Positions 44,306 to 58,382 of a DNA stretch of 64,000 nt are shown in pieces; positions within the stretch are counted from its first letter, which is position 1; the number at the start of each line of letters is the position of its first letter. The stretch comes from Hyaloperonospora brassicae (taxonomy: Eukaryota > Oomycota > Peronosporomycetes > Peronosporales > Peronosporaceae): NCBI GenBank assembly GCA_947650285.1, contig CANTFL010000528.1, forward strand, positions 62,001 through 126,000, read 5' to 3'. The notes below the pieces were generated by a model, which was not told the origin of the DNA, searched no databases, and saw only the letters and a program-made list of their open reading frames with translations. The translations under genes and the position numbers were made by a program.

Positions 44306-47300
44306 ACAATCACAAAATACAAACATATAAACATATTTTATCTTTTCATAAATCAAAATCATATATAGCTAATGCCTAGATGGAGAATTTAATGCGCTAG
44401 ACTAAATAGGTGAATAATACAATGTGTAATGTAATCAACAGCTACGAGCTCAAATTTTGGTCATGCAATTACAAATGATAATGTCAGTCGAAATTTTTCT
44501 CCCATCGAAAACATGGTCTCACGTAGATACGCAGTACGCGCATTATACCGTTCAACTACCATAATACCCGATCGCAAAAAGCCGGGCAACGATGTTGATC
44601 GTTAGAGGTTCCACATACGTAGTTATACTGTACAACTAAGCCCTTATTTATAATTAGAAATTTAGTCTGTTATCGATTGAGATAAGAGTGGTTTTCACAT
44701 TGTGAAAGAACATTGAGCTGTATTGTGCGATTAGAAAGTGCAGTTGTGGTTATTTACGCGCAAAATGCTGTGATTCATCTTCCACAATCCGGCTCAATCG
44801 AATTTTCAGTCGCTATTGTAAAAGGCAAATAATACGTAGCCGTCATTCTTCCATTAACTTAAAATATTTTGAATATATATCATGTTTACATCATCAGATC
44901 GCCCGCGTCACCTTCATATCATACATTCTAGCTGTATGGTGGTTAATGATCCCTTCAAGCTTAAGGTATCGAATAAAACGGCGACCACGCATCGGCCGAT
45001 CGCAAATTCGGTCAAGATCTGGTAGGAGAATTGCACTATACAATATAATATGGATGTGTCTCCATGATATACCAAAGCCACTGTTAATAAAGATACCCAC
45101 TCACTTGGTTCAGATAACGGAGTCCGAAACCCATCATTGTACATATATGTTTGCCAAGAAAATATCATTAGCCGGCTATACCGGACGTCCTTTTTAAATT
45201 GTACAATTAATAAATGTTATACTTTAAATATTCTCATTTATTCTGTTTGAGTAACGACAACTCCATCTAACAAGTGGCAAACAGTAATGATTGAGGAAAA
45301 AAGGGTCGAATGTTTTGACGTGGGCTCACTTATAATTTATTGTTCAATGATACAATCAATTTCTTTTTGCACCATCACTTGGCTTTCGTAGCTAGGCACT
45401 AGATGTATGTGTAGTCTTTGTCCCTTGCCGAATATTCCATAAGATATGATAAAACTGCGCTGTGTTATCATGACAGGTGCACGATGCCATGTATGACGAT
45501 ATGGTAGGACCCAAAAAAGCACGAGACGACAGATCGACAAAATTATAATGAAGAGGCAAGCTAGCGTTATCGTCACGTATTACTGTAATGCTGCTGTAGG
45601 AAACGGCGTAAATGGTTCCGGACAAAAAAATTACATTGCACTGTTAAAATAGAATAAACGAAAACGTTAGTTGACGCAAATAATTGGAAGCTATTGACAG
45701 TGGTGGCGATGTTATTATACTTTTTTGTACAGATGTAGCCTAAAAAGGGGCGGAATCGCTGTCCGTTGTAGGGTTCATATCACGCTAATACTTAACAGCT
45801 CAATACATTCTACAATGCCGCCTATTCGGTAAATTGCTTTACCTGTTTCACACATATTATCCTGAAACTTAATTACTTGGCGTGCGAACTTTATCATCCA
45901 AAACGATCGTAAAGTATACATTCCGTGTTTTTTTTACAGAATCTAGGGGTGTATTGCTTATCACTTCTTCGTAATAATTCCTGATTAAATGATAAAATTT
46001 GTACATTTTTTTAATTATCTCTTATTGTAAATTAATATGGTGATGCCTCATTTCAGGTGTAGTCTCACAATCCAGATAATATCAAAACTTTTTTGCGGTC
46101 GAATTTTTACGATAAATCATTAGCTTCCTTTGATGTAAAATCAAGCGCATCTGATGCAACATCTGCAAAACAAATACAAAAACGTCGCATGATTTTTGTT
46201 TAGTGTGCGACTTTTGCGAATAAAAGATTAGCCACTATTTCATGATTGTGCAAGCATTACATAAAATTATTATTTAGGATCCAACTTTTTTACGTAGGAT
46301 GATGAAAATGTTTGTAAAGGGTGAGACGTCAGAACTTCGCCGCTTTTCACGCGCCTAAAAATGCATCTATGTTGATAAGTTACGCTCATAATTATGATAT
46401 CGAGGGGTCACGTGCATGTGATTGTTCCTAATTTGAAGCAGTTTCAACAAGTAAGAAAAAAGGCTTGAAAATCGTTAAAGCTTGAATACTAAAAAATTAT
46501 AGTGGCTTTGCGAAAGGCTATCACAAAACTTTGCTGCAGATACGTCCGATGTCCGTCCTGTTGTGAATTGCGCTACTATACAACACAGGTCATGCCGTGA
46601 AATCATTTTCAGCCTTTCGGTATTATTTCAATAAGACTTATCTGTCAATTTTGTTAGTTATTGCGTTTTCCCGAGGTCACGCAATTTCCTAATACGCACA
46701 AGCACATACAATCGTGCATCTGTCTGAGGTACAATGTGCATAATTGTGTAAGATCAACTCTCAGCATTGAGAAAGCATTTCACTTTTAGTCATTGAATCA
46801 TCATTAGCGGCGATGATGCAGTGTCAGCTCAACGAATTCGTTTAAACGCTAAATATTACTGAATATTTCAGGAAAAATAATGTTTACTAAAGCCTTTAAA
46901 CGACGAGATAGGTCGATTTCTATAACCCAAATAATGCCCCCATTCCACGCTGATTGTAATTTATGGCCATCCAGACAGTTCAGCTACATGCTAGTAAATG
47001 TGTTATAGTATCAATCTGATTTCAAATTGCTTCGGTCTACACCTCTACACTGCCCCTATAAACGGTTACTTTATATTTCAATTTCTGTGCATATACACAT
47101 ATTAATATATATTTTTAGCTGAACGATCTAGCAGTAGGTATTCGAATGTCATAACTCACACATCCGCAGAAGGCAAAGCTGCACTTAATTAGCAACATTT
47201 GTATCCGTCACAAGTCTATACAAAGTCAATGAAAGGGAGTATGAATGATTAACTAATAGGTTCTACAACATGTTAGCGGCAAAGTAAGCTTAATACATTT

Positions 47301-50300
47301 TACCCTCGCCATGACATATATAGTGTCGCCGGTCGTAGTCTGAAATTGTTGTAGATGTTGTTTATGCATTGTGATCCGGTCGTCGATACTACCAACAATT
47401 CTCTGCTGCAAGATATCGACAATTGTGGAGAGTTTATCGATCATACAACGAGCCAACGAGCACTACACTCTATCGCTACCCTTAACAATTAAACCATACG
47501 ACCATGTAGTAGGCTTTATACACAATGACTTGTACTTCAGGATGCAATTACTATTGTTTCGCAAGAGACAGAGCTTGCCACTATACCTCGACTTTTATAT
47601 CCGTGACAATAATCACTAGAAAATAGTATGCTACATGATACATGTGCCTCTTCAAATCTTAATCGGTCCAAAAACCGATATCAAATACAATTATTTTGTT
47701 GACAACTGACAAGGTGATCGACAAAATTGCACTCATTTAAACGCGAAAGGTGCACACCCCACGTGACTTACGGGCAAGCATATGGATTGTGGACATAGTC
47801 ATCGACCATTAAAAAATTGTCTATGACTACTTATAGACGGTTGTCAATGTGCTGCAGCCAGCAGCCACGGAATCGTGCTGACGATGATGTCAAATAGCTG
47901 CATTAAAGTTTGAGTCAAGGCTTTCATGTGCAAAGTGGAAGCGCCACTTCCTCCTAAAAATAGTATGTGTAATGCAGCGCGAGATTTCTGCGGTACTTAC
48001 ATACACATTTTTCATTAGAGGCAGATCCCACCAGTGTGATCGCTCCTTTACAGAAATTTGTTGCTAGTTACTCTAATTACGCAGATGTTTTCGCCGCTTA
48101 GACATGCACAACATCGGTAAGACGGCTTAGGGTTCGTATATCTCTGTTCAACTTAATTCTGATAGTAAACCATTCCATTGGTCACGTCGAAAGTCTCAAT
48201 TAATTACAGTGTGTAGTCGCCTATAGATGCCTCTGGAAGGATTGACAAAGAATCAGTGCGCATATTATACCTAGAGCAAAAAAATGATCGATTTTTTTTA
48301 CAATTCCTGACATTGATAGAAATTATGTCAGAATATACATCGAATACATACTAAAAGTCGAATTTGTATAAACTATCGCATATCTAACTTAACGGAAATT
48401 TATCAAGTATTATAAAGAAAATATAGATATAAACGTCTTGTCTCGTGACGTGCAGTCACACACCAGACTCGATTCTATTCATACGTGAAGATTTAATGCA
48501 AAAATTGCTGTCTGCAGAAGATTTATATTTATCTTTTTTGCAGACAATCAGGTACTCTAGTGATGACTGATGTCGTGTAGACACAGCGACTCATGAAACG
48601 TAACGATTACCGCCACAACATAAGAGATAAATGAAATCCGTGTAGCTTAATCTATTTCAGACCTTATTAGAAGAATTAGGTAGAAGAGAGAGCAAAGTTG
48701 GTAACACGACGATGAAAAAATAATTGCTGCAATGAATGGCGTCGGACTTGCTTGCACATACACTTGCCAGTGCTCAGCGTGTGCGACCGCGAGTCGTTCA
48801 TAGACACAAAAACATTATGCAATTGTGACATACGAAACGACTGATATAAAACTTTACAATGCTTTGGTAGCTATGGATATTAATATATACTGGATTATGA
48901 AATCAACGAGGTAAAATGAAGAAAACGTGTTCTTTTTAACGTGTTGTAGTCCCGCTATGTCGACCTTAATATGTTATTCAATTCATATATAATATCCCTT
49001 TCTGCGGGCTTCGTACGTTTAAAATGTCATATTTGGTATCTATTAAGCGAAACGGGCCTACATTAACCTGCTCATATACGCGATTGTAAGGGTGTTAGGC
49101 TTTAACACGGTAGCTAAATCGTACGTAACTCAGCTGCAAAGGCTTCGTAGAGCCATCTTGCAAATTTCGATTGGCATTCATAAAAGACTTAATAAAGCAG
49201 TACTAGATGCTCAATACAAATACGAGACCTCATCGTCAATTGTGTAACTTTAAAAAGCGCGGAAGCCACACTTGCATACGATCAATCTGAAATAAGCACG
49301 AATAGAGGGAGTATACATGAAGATTTCAGTTCCAGTGATTCATCGTCATCAAGCAAGAACTGTCATTAATAGCTTGCCCTGTTGCCAAGACCATTAAATG
49401 TATTGTGTCAGAACTCTCTTGCCGAGGGCTTGTATCATATTCGGCTTTATTGCCATAGCGAGCTGATGTTTGTGAACTTTAAATACATGAACGAAGACGC
49501 GGGACGGGACTTGCTCTAAACGTTAAAATATCGGTGACTTGATACATTACACACCAATGATACTGATGATTGAGGCATTATGTGCAAGGACAACAACACG
49601 AACTCGAGCTTTTAAGATCAGGTACACAACTTCAGCATCTGTCTTTAACACTTAGGCAAGTCATGACAGATGTAGGTTAAAGAAATTGTGAGTGTCTATT
49701 GACATACATACATGAGACATGATTAACTAAATACAATGGAGCAAAATTTGCGATTCGGGTCGAGAACATAAACGCGGGGCAGTCGAAGAGATCCGATTCG
49801 TCGGGTGTGGTCGGCCTAAAGACGATCTAACCAAATTGATACAATTTTCTATTTAAGCCCTGCAACGGTGCCTGAATCTGCCGAAAATGTTAGATTCTTG
49901 ATGTCACGCCCGGTTCTACGTAGAATTCACCAGCGCGGCATCGCTTACTTGGGCGCTGCCGCAGCGACGGCACATGATGTAGAGTCAACGCATGCATTAG
50001 TGCCTATTCTCGATGTGCTCACTACAGCAATCGTTAAAAGGTGGTACTTGCGATAGCCCAATCGATATTGCGTGGCTCGGGGAGGCCTTTATCTCGTATC
50101 GTCTCTATGCCGACCGCCTGTAGAATTGTTGATGTGAGAGCAGCGTGCCCAGGATAGAGCACCAACTCCTTCATCTTCGTAGAAAAAGTCTTGTTGAAGG
50201 AGCTACCCGCTATAAGCGCCTGACGATTAGACCGACTAGCTACCACGTCGAGTTGTAGCTTTAGGTAGAGCAACAGACACGGTTATACTGAGTTGCTAGT

Positions 50301-50846
50301 CCTTCAAGTAAACGCAGCCGTTACTTAGAGATCACGAGGTGGAACGAGGCACGGCTATGTCAGCAAGCGCAGCCCCTTTTCCTGTTTGTAAATATACATC
50401 CGCAAAATAACCTTCTTGCACAGCGCTTAAAAAGAGTTTTTGCTTCATAAAGAATCACGTATATAGACCAATTACTTTTGCTCGTATAAAAAGCTCATTT
50501 CTTACCGTTTCGCACGGTGCGAATGACGAGACAACTGAAACGCTAAGACTGCCTGGACACGCTTGCCAATCCAAAATAAAGCTCCAAGATCAACGCTATC
50601 TAGCAGAAAGTAATAAGTCATTAAAACTGCATGTGGTGACCATTCATGACTGAACTGATAAGCGACATGGGGCCAAGCCCACACGGATAGACCAATGCTC
50701 ATTGGGCTTACATGCGAGCGCAATCAAATAAATATTGTCAATATTCATGCTCTTTAGAGTCCATCCGCTTTACTTAGGACCGACCTGGGCTTTCGGGCGT
50801 CGTGCGTGCAAGATGACCAACATTATAACTTTTATTAGATTTGCTC
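44306..50846. other. AT-rich stretch without recognisable genes
   Basis: No frame above 90 codons and none with a recognisable domain. No LTR, terminal repeat or RNA gene seen. A 62-codon plus frame at 49868-50056 has a faint histone-fold look, see rejected items. Confidence 0.5.
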
Positions 50847-51313
50847 TGTAATGGAGCTACACAGCTTATTAAGTCAGAGGAAGATCAAACTATCAACGAG
50901 CAACTTTGGTTTACAGAACCCGACTCATAGAGTCCAAAAAATTAGGGAGCTTACGGTCCCTGTTCCAAGGGACCAAAGATTCATGATACTCACAGCATAG
51001 AGTGCCAAAGAGTAGCTACCTTCACAGGTATTGCTAGATCCAAACTATCAAAGAAGCCTCGTGAGGCACGTGTCTAAAGTGATCAACAGGTGAATTTATT
51101 TCTATTATATAAAAAATAATACCTCAGACGAAAGTATATAATTAGACACTACAACTCGAAGAAATAACTCCTGAAGTATCTCGTAATTTGTGGCGGTCAC
51201 ACGTAAGCCCTCGACAATTAATCTGGTGCTCTAATCAAATCTCCAATGGGATTTTGTTCCTTGTTTAATCACACATGCTGTGTAAATAAATCATGTGTTG
51301 CAACCCCATTTCA
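50847..51313 (-). repeat. Gypsy D LTR (3' in element orientation)
   Basis: 467 bp, TGTAATGGAGCTACACAG ... CCCATTTCA. Aligns along its length with the C LTR (shared GAGTAGCTACCTTCACAGG and GGCACGTGTCT blocks) at clearly lower identity. Confidence 0.88.
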
Positions 51314-51409
51314 CCGTTCCATACCAGACTGACGTTACCACAAAACGACAGTTGAGTTCATTTCCCGAAGAGGGTAGTGTATGTGTTTGAAACTCACGCT
51401 CAAACAAAA

Positions 51410-52600
51410 CACAAGGCCTCTCCACTGCATGATTCTACGACTCTCCTCCTACATCGATTTTGATGAGGATGTAGACTATGGTAGCGGTACCGATGTCCAT
51501 GGAGACGAAAGGACATTGTCATAACCATCTGTTCCTGCTGTTAGACCTATTAGAGCACCAAAACCTTACGTTGAACGTGGTGAAACCAACACGCCAGTGG
51601 CGCAACATCATGCTGCAGATCCGGGTGAACGCATCATCATCAACCCACTCGACGAGCAACAGTAGTTGATTCTATAGCAAGAGGAGAGTGATATTCGTCG
51701 CGCTCAAAAGATAAAGGTGATTCAAAAACGAAGCGGTTATAATTTCTTAGCACCTGACGTGGAGGAAGTTCTCCGTCAAACGGAAGGCCGTAGACTTGCA
51801 ACATGGGCTATTGCCTCGACGGCTACGTCGTCGGAAGACATAGCCTTCCGCCAGGTTCTGTATGAGAGGTATGTTGAACCTTTCCTGACCACCCAAGGTC
51901 AGTATAAGTCACACCTTGAGAGCCTATCTCATAGTGGTACGGTTTGATCTATTGAGGGCGTGCCCATATTGTTGTTTGCCGGTGAGTTGCCTACAAAGAA
52001 GGCAATCGAATGCATCCGCTGGGTGTACCACAAGCGACATCTCAGCATAATGACAGCTCTGAGAGCAAGTGCCGATGTGGCCGATATTGTTTTGGAACGA
52101 TATCTTAGGTACGAATATGTCTAGCTAAAGGCCGAAGGCCACTTGCGTAATCGCACACGCTATGACTACGCTACGCCAATAGCCGCAAGTCCCGAACCTA
52201 AGGTACGGAGCGATCCGCTACCTCTCATAATATCTGTGAGAAGCGTTTATCATCGCAGGGCGAACCTGGTCACGATGTTTAAAACACCCACGGTGTATGA
52301 GCAGTATTGCCGAAGAAGTTTATCATACTCCTACGAGTTTTCCGCATTCGAATACCCTCGCCACCTTACCAGATACTGTTATTGTCATTGTCGACGAGGT
52401 CATTTCATGCGTTGCTCACATGGAACCTGTGATTTCCTTCCCATCGAGCAGCGTCCGTAATGGTCGATATACCGAAGAAGGGACATGTGAAGGTGCTTCA
52501 GGAAATTAGTCGTCTCCGTATGACGTCAGGTAGGCTCTAAAGTGTGCTCAACGCGACGCAATCCATAATTTAGGCGTTAGAGTTGGCTTAAGACTAAGGA
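51410..52600 (+). pseudogene. Antisense accessory ORF of Gypsy D (decayed)
   Basis: Colinear with the antisense frame of element C. Shared blocks include NPLDEQQ, APDVEEVLRQTEGRRLATWA, SSEDIAFRQ and VPILLFAGELP. The start codon has been lost and there are several stops (for example TAG after NPLDEQQ where C has CAG, and TGA at 51945-51947 where C has CGA). Beyond about 52120 the frame is scrambled. Confidence 0.55.
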
Positions 52601-52679
52601 GTTTTTTTATTGACGTACTGGTCGAACTCAGCAGCCGATGGCAAGGCAAACTTACGCGGCGGAATAAATCCTAATACGA

Positions 52680-55600
52680 TTAAAGCAAGCCAACGTAGAA
52701 CACAGGGTGTGTACGCAGTTTGTGCGGAAGGTTGAGCGTATACGCAAGTCCCGTCTTGGCGACGACTGTGAATAATCCAGTGAAGCGCGGACGCAACTTT
52801 GTCTTGAAGACAGCAGACACTACATTTATAGGTGAGGTTTTATCATTGATTAGAACTTGGTCTCGCACCTCGTAACGTTCAATACAACATTCGCATTTTG
52901 CACCAGCTTGTTCCTTCTGCTTGTCTTGGCTATCAACCGGTGCGTCACGCACATGTCGTAAGACATTCAATCGCGTTGCGAGAAACTTGCTTACTTTTTT
53001 GTGACTAGTAGCAGGGCTGATTTCGGCAAGCCTATGAGTCATTTCTTTCTCACCAAGCCCTGAACCACGGAAAGGTGGCGTTAACGGAACGCGAGGGTGT
53101 GTGAGGACGTCCACATAAAACAAAGTGAATCCGGTATCGTTATGTACCGCGTTATTCAACGCAAACTCAATGACGGGGAGCATCAGATTCTAACGTTATG
53201 GTGTATCAGCGCAAACACCGCGCAATATATCACCGATAATGCGATTCATTCGCTCGGTTTGACAATCGGTCTGCGAATGATCCACTGTGGACATATCCAA
53301 TCGTGTGCCGAGCACCTTGAAGATGGACTTCCAAAAATTCCCAGTGAAGCGAGGATCTCTTTTAGAGACAATGGCCAACGGTAAACCGTGTTGTCGAAAC
53401 ACGCGATCGATAAGCAGCGTAGCTGTACCTTCACCATCGATGGTATCCGGCAACGCCGCTAAATGAAGCGTCTTTTTCAAATGGTCAACAAAGACCACTA
53501 TACCCGTATTGCCATGTGCTTCTTTCGGTAAATCGAACATTAAATCTATTCTCTATGGACTCCTAACACCCAGACGGAATGGGTAGACTAGCTATCAGCG
53601 CCGCCGCTTGAGAAGAGGGTTTCACCCGTTGACATGTACCACACGTACGCACATATGTGCTCATTCATTTGTATAGTTTGAGTCACCAATAGCATTGGCT
53701 GACTTAGACATAGGTCTTCTCACGACCGAGATGATCGCTCACCGCAGTATCATGCGTCTCATAATGGATTCGATACTTCAACTCCTCATCATGAGGGACC
53801 ACGATACATGTATCCTCAACATATGTGCTATAGCACAACAGGCCTTGATCGATGGAATATCGATGTAGTCTCGCACGTAAACGTGCCGACATATCTATGT
53901 CTGAGTCCTGAAACTCCTCGCTCCCTAGAGCACGTGGGAGAGCTACACAATGTTTATCTTTGGCATATGCCGAACGAATGAGGTCAGTGGTCGCCGAAGA
54001 CAGAGACGTAACATGAGCAAGCTCATAGTCAGGCCTGCGTGACAACGCATCTGCCAAAGCGTTATACTTGCCCGGCTTATAATTTACCTCGAAGTTATAT
54101 TTGGCAAAGAAGGAAAGCCAACGAGCCATTCTTGGAGAGAGATTAGGCGACTAGGTCGCAGTGCGCAGTGACGCATGGTCGTTATAGATCTAAAAAAGCT
54201 TGGAGCCGAGAAGATATACTCTGAATTTGACGAGAGCATACTTCATTGCAAGTAACACGTTGTCATGAACTAAGTAGTTCTTTTCTGCAGCCTTCAGCTG
54301 TCGGGACTCAAACGCAATGACAAGCTCCCGTCCTTCGACAACGTTTGTAGAGAGCACTGCCGATGGCAAAGTCAGATGCGTAACAGACGACATTGAAAGA
54401 TCGATCAGGATCAGGCAAAGCCAAGATTTGCGTATGAAGGAGACTTTCCTTTACTGCTTGAAAAGCATTATGCTCGGTGCTAGTCCAACACCATTCCACA
54501 TATTTTTGAAGGAGATTGGATATTGACCAAGCCATGTCTGCGTAATTCACATTGTACTTGTGTAAGTAATTGGCAAGGCCAAGCCACTTAGTCCTTTTGG
54601 TTCTTTGGAACCGGCCAATCAACTATGGAATTCACCTTACCGGGATCCGCTCGAAGACCTCGCTTATCTATAAAGCGCCCAAAAAAAGAAATTCCTTCTG
54701 AATCAAAGACGTAATTAGCTGCGTTGGTGTACAACTTATTCGTGCGCATACACTCGAGCACCGCTCGTAAATGGTCAATGTGATTGTCCACATCCGACCG
54801 ACCGTTCATAGCACGACTATGGACAAAAATTTTATATAAGTACGTCTGTTCATAACCTCGGTGGGGTCTGAACAATTGTGTCACAAGACGATTGAATTTA
54901 GCCGGGGCATGTGATAACCCTTGCGGCATAACGAGCCACTCCTAGAACATACGGGTCGGAGTACTGACCGCTGTCAGCGGAATATCGCTCTCTTGCATGA
55001 GCAACTGGTAATAACCGTAGACTAGGTCGAGCGCACTGTACATCGTACATCCCACCATGTTGTTCAAGAGAAAATCTTTCCTAGGAATTGGTGTCTGAGC
55101 CGGGATGGTGGCCGCATTAAGCTTATTGTAAGCATGAATAATGCGCCACTTCCCGTTGGGCTTTTTGACACAGAAGGTCGGTGTGGAATGGGGAGATTTG
55201 ATCTCACGAACCATCCCTGCTGCGTGCTTTGCACGAAAGAAGTCGGCTATGACGTCACACTGTTCCTTGGGCAAAGGCCACTGCCGTGTTACGCAGTATT
55301 TAGTTCCAGGAACCAAGTCAATTTCATGACGCACACCTCTATCAGGAGGTAATACAGATGGTGGGTCGTGACACACCACGTCCTGAAACTCCTTTACCAA
55401 AGGATAGAACGGATCAAGAGGATCCTTAAGGATCGAGGATCCACTACGGGCATCCAATGCCGCCTTTGTGTCCTCAAGGACAGACTCGTCCAATAACGAG
55501 GATAAGTTCAACTCAACGTCGGGTCGAATGACCGCTAAATCGGACAACTCTCCTGCCTGCAAGGCTTGACAAAATTCGCCATCAGACATTTCGTCTAGCT

Positions 55601-56750
55601 CAAAGCGAGCGCCCAAGGACAGAGAAGTCTCTGGACTAATGTTGCCATCAACATTCCCAGTCACTCCATTGACAAGTGTATATAGTGTACTATTGCTATT
55701 ATCACTTCGTGACACCTCGGAGGTTTGGCGCTTAACAGTTGCCACCCGACGCCGGGATTGTTGCGTCAAAGGTACATTACGCTACTTAAGGCCGAGACAA
55801 TGGAGTCCCCGTGCTTGCTATATATCTTAGCACTTTCTATAAGAAGGCTCATGTCTTGAGCGACACCTGTTGGAGAATTACGAAACTGTAACACTTCACC
55901 CAGTGGATTTACACGTACCACTTCACGTACATCATCCGGGCCTAGCCCTGATCATTCTGGCTTTTTGCCAACAATGTCATTACTGACATTCAGCGAGTTG
56001 CCACCTCGGCCGCCCTCACTCGGTGGAAGTTTACGTGCCAACCCACTCACATCAGAGGAATTACATTCTTGATGTCTCGGCCCTTGGCCGGCCATGACTG
56101 CAGCATGCAGTGACTCATTATTACAACGATTATCACTCAACGGAGTAAATAACTTTTATAATAAGGTGAAAGAGCTCCGCTCAATTTTAATGTCATTGAC
56201 ATTGGAGTTAATTAACTCTGACATAACAATGTCCAGCACATTGACATCTTCCGTAAATGACCCGCGCCAATAGCGCTTTTGATGACTAGCGACGGTGAGT
56301 TCATGACTCTCCAAAACTTCGTTTGGAATATTGCACGTTTGCGGCTAAGGCTTAAGACCCCCAATCAATCCATGGCTCGCGGCTCTCGAGCCAAGCCATA
56401 CATAGGATGCGATCGTATCTCGAATCCAAGTCGAGGAAAAGGCAGAGTTCTGTGATGTAAAAGTCCAAAAACTTAACACTAAGTTCAACGAAGCTTTAGG
56501 TACCGTGACGCGACTACCAGTCGCTAAACGAACGGTGATCGAATCACTCTCATGCGCTTTGTGCGCTTCAGCATATAGCTGACTCCCCTAAAGAATATTA
56601 TGCCGAGCTTAATCGCATAATGTTTCGGAAATGATCAAATTCGACCAATGCTACATAGAGCCTTTTACAGTCGCATCGGCGACTAACAAGCCAGGCTTGT
56701 ATCCACGCTCTGCTCTGGCTAGCACAGAGCTCTGTGGGGCTAAGACCTGT
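52680..56750 (-). pseudogene. Gypsy D pol remnant
   Basis: RT with RQWPLPKEQ and IPRKDFLLNNM in the 55769-54942 frame. The catalytic YFDD is replaced by YLYK in the 54929-54588 frame. RNase H, integrase (DPRFTGNFWKS, QTDCQTERMNR) and LRTHPVFYVGLL follow in broken frames. The chromodomain of C is not recognisable here. Confidence 0.85.
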
Positions 56751-56799
56751 TTCACTCTACCTCGTAGAGAAGTGACAGAACTCAGTTCTACCCCAGTAG

Positions 56800-57840
56800 G
56801 GGGCCCCGCACAAACTGGCTGTCGACGTTTCCCCGTGCAATACCAGGTTTATGGTTGGGACCGGATTTCGGCTCATAGGAGTCGGTCGTTGCTTACGAAA
56901 AGGGCAAGTTGAGCGCAAGTGCTAAGTGCTTGCGCTCATGTACCAGCGTTCCACTTCCTGTTGTTGCCTTGCAATTTGAAGCTCAAATTTACCTTTATAT
57001 TTAGCACTTCTGAGATCTATCGGTTCAGGCTTACATAGAGCCGACCCGTTGCTGAGGCTGCCCTCTTAAATCTTGAGTTGTACCCATCCCAACCACGTTT
57101 GGCCGACTTGAAGTTGTGCTCAGCATTTTAAGCGATGCTCACAGACTCTTCAAAAGTAGAGTGATGAAACCGAAAGGCCTCGGTCCTGGCAACGCCATTG
57201 CAAAGACCTTCAATAAAGACTGTCACGTAGACTGTCTCTGGGAGAGGGTCAGACTGCACAGAAGTCATTTGATTTTTCAACTACTGGACATTGTCAGTTC
57301 ACTCATTCTTACCCTGGACGGTACATAAAAACCGTGAGCGCACGCGATAGGTCTGGTTAGGCGGCGAGAAAACGCTCAAAAGGTCTAACTTGAGCGAATC
57401 CCATGCGGGAAACTCCAAGCTGACAGACGTCTTACACGTCAGAGCCCACCCTCTAGCTCTGCCATCGAGCTTAGAACTAGCCATAAAGACCCGCTGGTAC
57501 TTAAGTGAGATTAGGCCAGATATCATGATCATCTCAATCTCACAAATCCAGAGAGTGGAATATATGCCCTCTTTACCGGAGTAATGTTTAACGTTCACCC
57601 TGAGGGGCCGGGGCTTAGCCTCTTCGTCTGGCATTCCCTAAAGCGTGTTGCAGTAGCCGAAGCTACTTGATTTTGAAACTACTTTAAGGAGAGCCGTTTC
57701 ATACAGAATAAAGCTCTCGACACGCGCATTTAGAACGTCGGGACCTGCGCAGCTAGGTAATCTACATACTCTAGTCCCATGGCCGCGGTCATCTTATCAA
57801 GCTCAACCTTTTGGGCCTCACTGAGGGTGTTCGATTGCTC
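56800..57840 (-). pseudogene. Gypsy D gag remnant
   Basis: The 57634-57299 frame matches the capsid region of C Gag (LDGRARGWALTC, FSPPNQTYRVRSRF). Flanking parts are interrupted, and the zinc-knuckle region near 56950 is degraded. Confidence 0.8.
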
Positions 57841-57898
57841 CATCTTAAAAAATCTTTCCTAAAGACTCAATTATAAATTGAATACAAATGATATTAAG

Positions 57899-58382
57899 TG
57901 AAGCGGGGCTACAGAGCTCCTTACGTCAGAAAAAGACTTAACTCTCATCGAGAAACTTCGATTAATAGAATTTGACTCAGAGAGTCAACATTATCAGAGA
58001 GCTTGCGGTCCTTGTTCCAGGGGACCAAACAATTTAAAGAATTATAGCGCAGAGTAGTTAAGAGTAACTCACTTTCACAACGCGTTTCTAGGCTATTGAT
58101 GATCTCAAGACACGTGTCTTCGAAAGATCGAAAAGGCGATATGAATCATATTTATTTTCTATCAAAAAGAATCCTCAGACGGACGTACTTAATTCAGGCA
58201 CTGATGTTATAAATAATACGTACTAAAACATCTCGTGATTCGGTGGCTGACACAAGACAATCTCCACCAACTGATTTTGTGTCCTAATATAACTTTTATG
58301 GGATTCCGATCCTTTTGTAAATCATATCTGTTATGTAACTTACACATGCTATGTAAATAACATGTGGTGTAACTTCGTTACA
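57899..58382 (-). repeat. Gypsy D LTR (5' in element orientation)
   Basis: 484 bp, TGAAGCGGGGCTACAGAG ... CTTCGTTACA. Strongly diverged from its partner at 50847-51313. The primer-binding site next to it (atgatattaag) no longer matches that of A-C. Confidence 0.85.

Larger units (their letters stand above)
50847..58382 (-). mobile_element. Ty3/Gypsy retrotransposon D, old relative of C
   Basis: Same layout and LTR family as C, with gag and pol on the minus strand and an antisense region next to the left LTR, but many stops and frameshifts throughout. The flanks (tgctc before 50847 and gaaaa after 58382) are not a TSD, so one end may have been rearranged. It is useful as an outgroup for judging which lesions in C are new. 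Confidence 0.9.

Noticed and set aside
49868..50056. Short ORF with faint histone H4-like features (PVLRRIHQRG, then ILDVLTTAIV)
   Set aside because: Histones are among the most conserved proteins and this match is only a few residues with an internal shift; probably chance.
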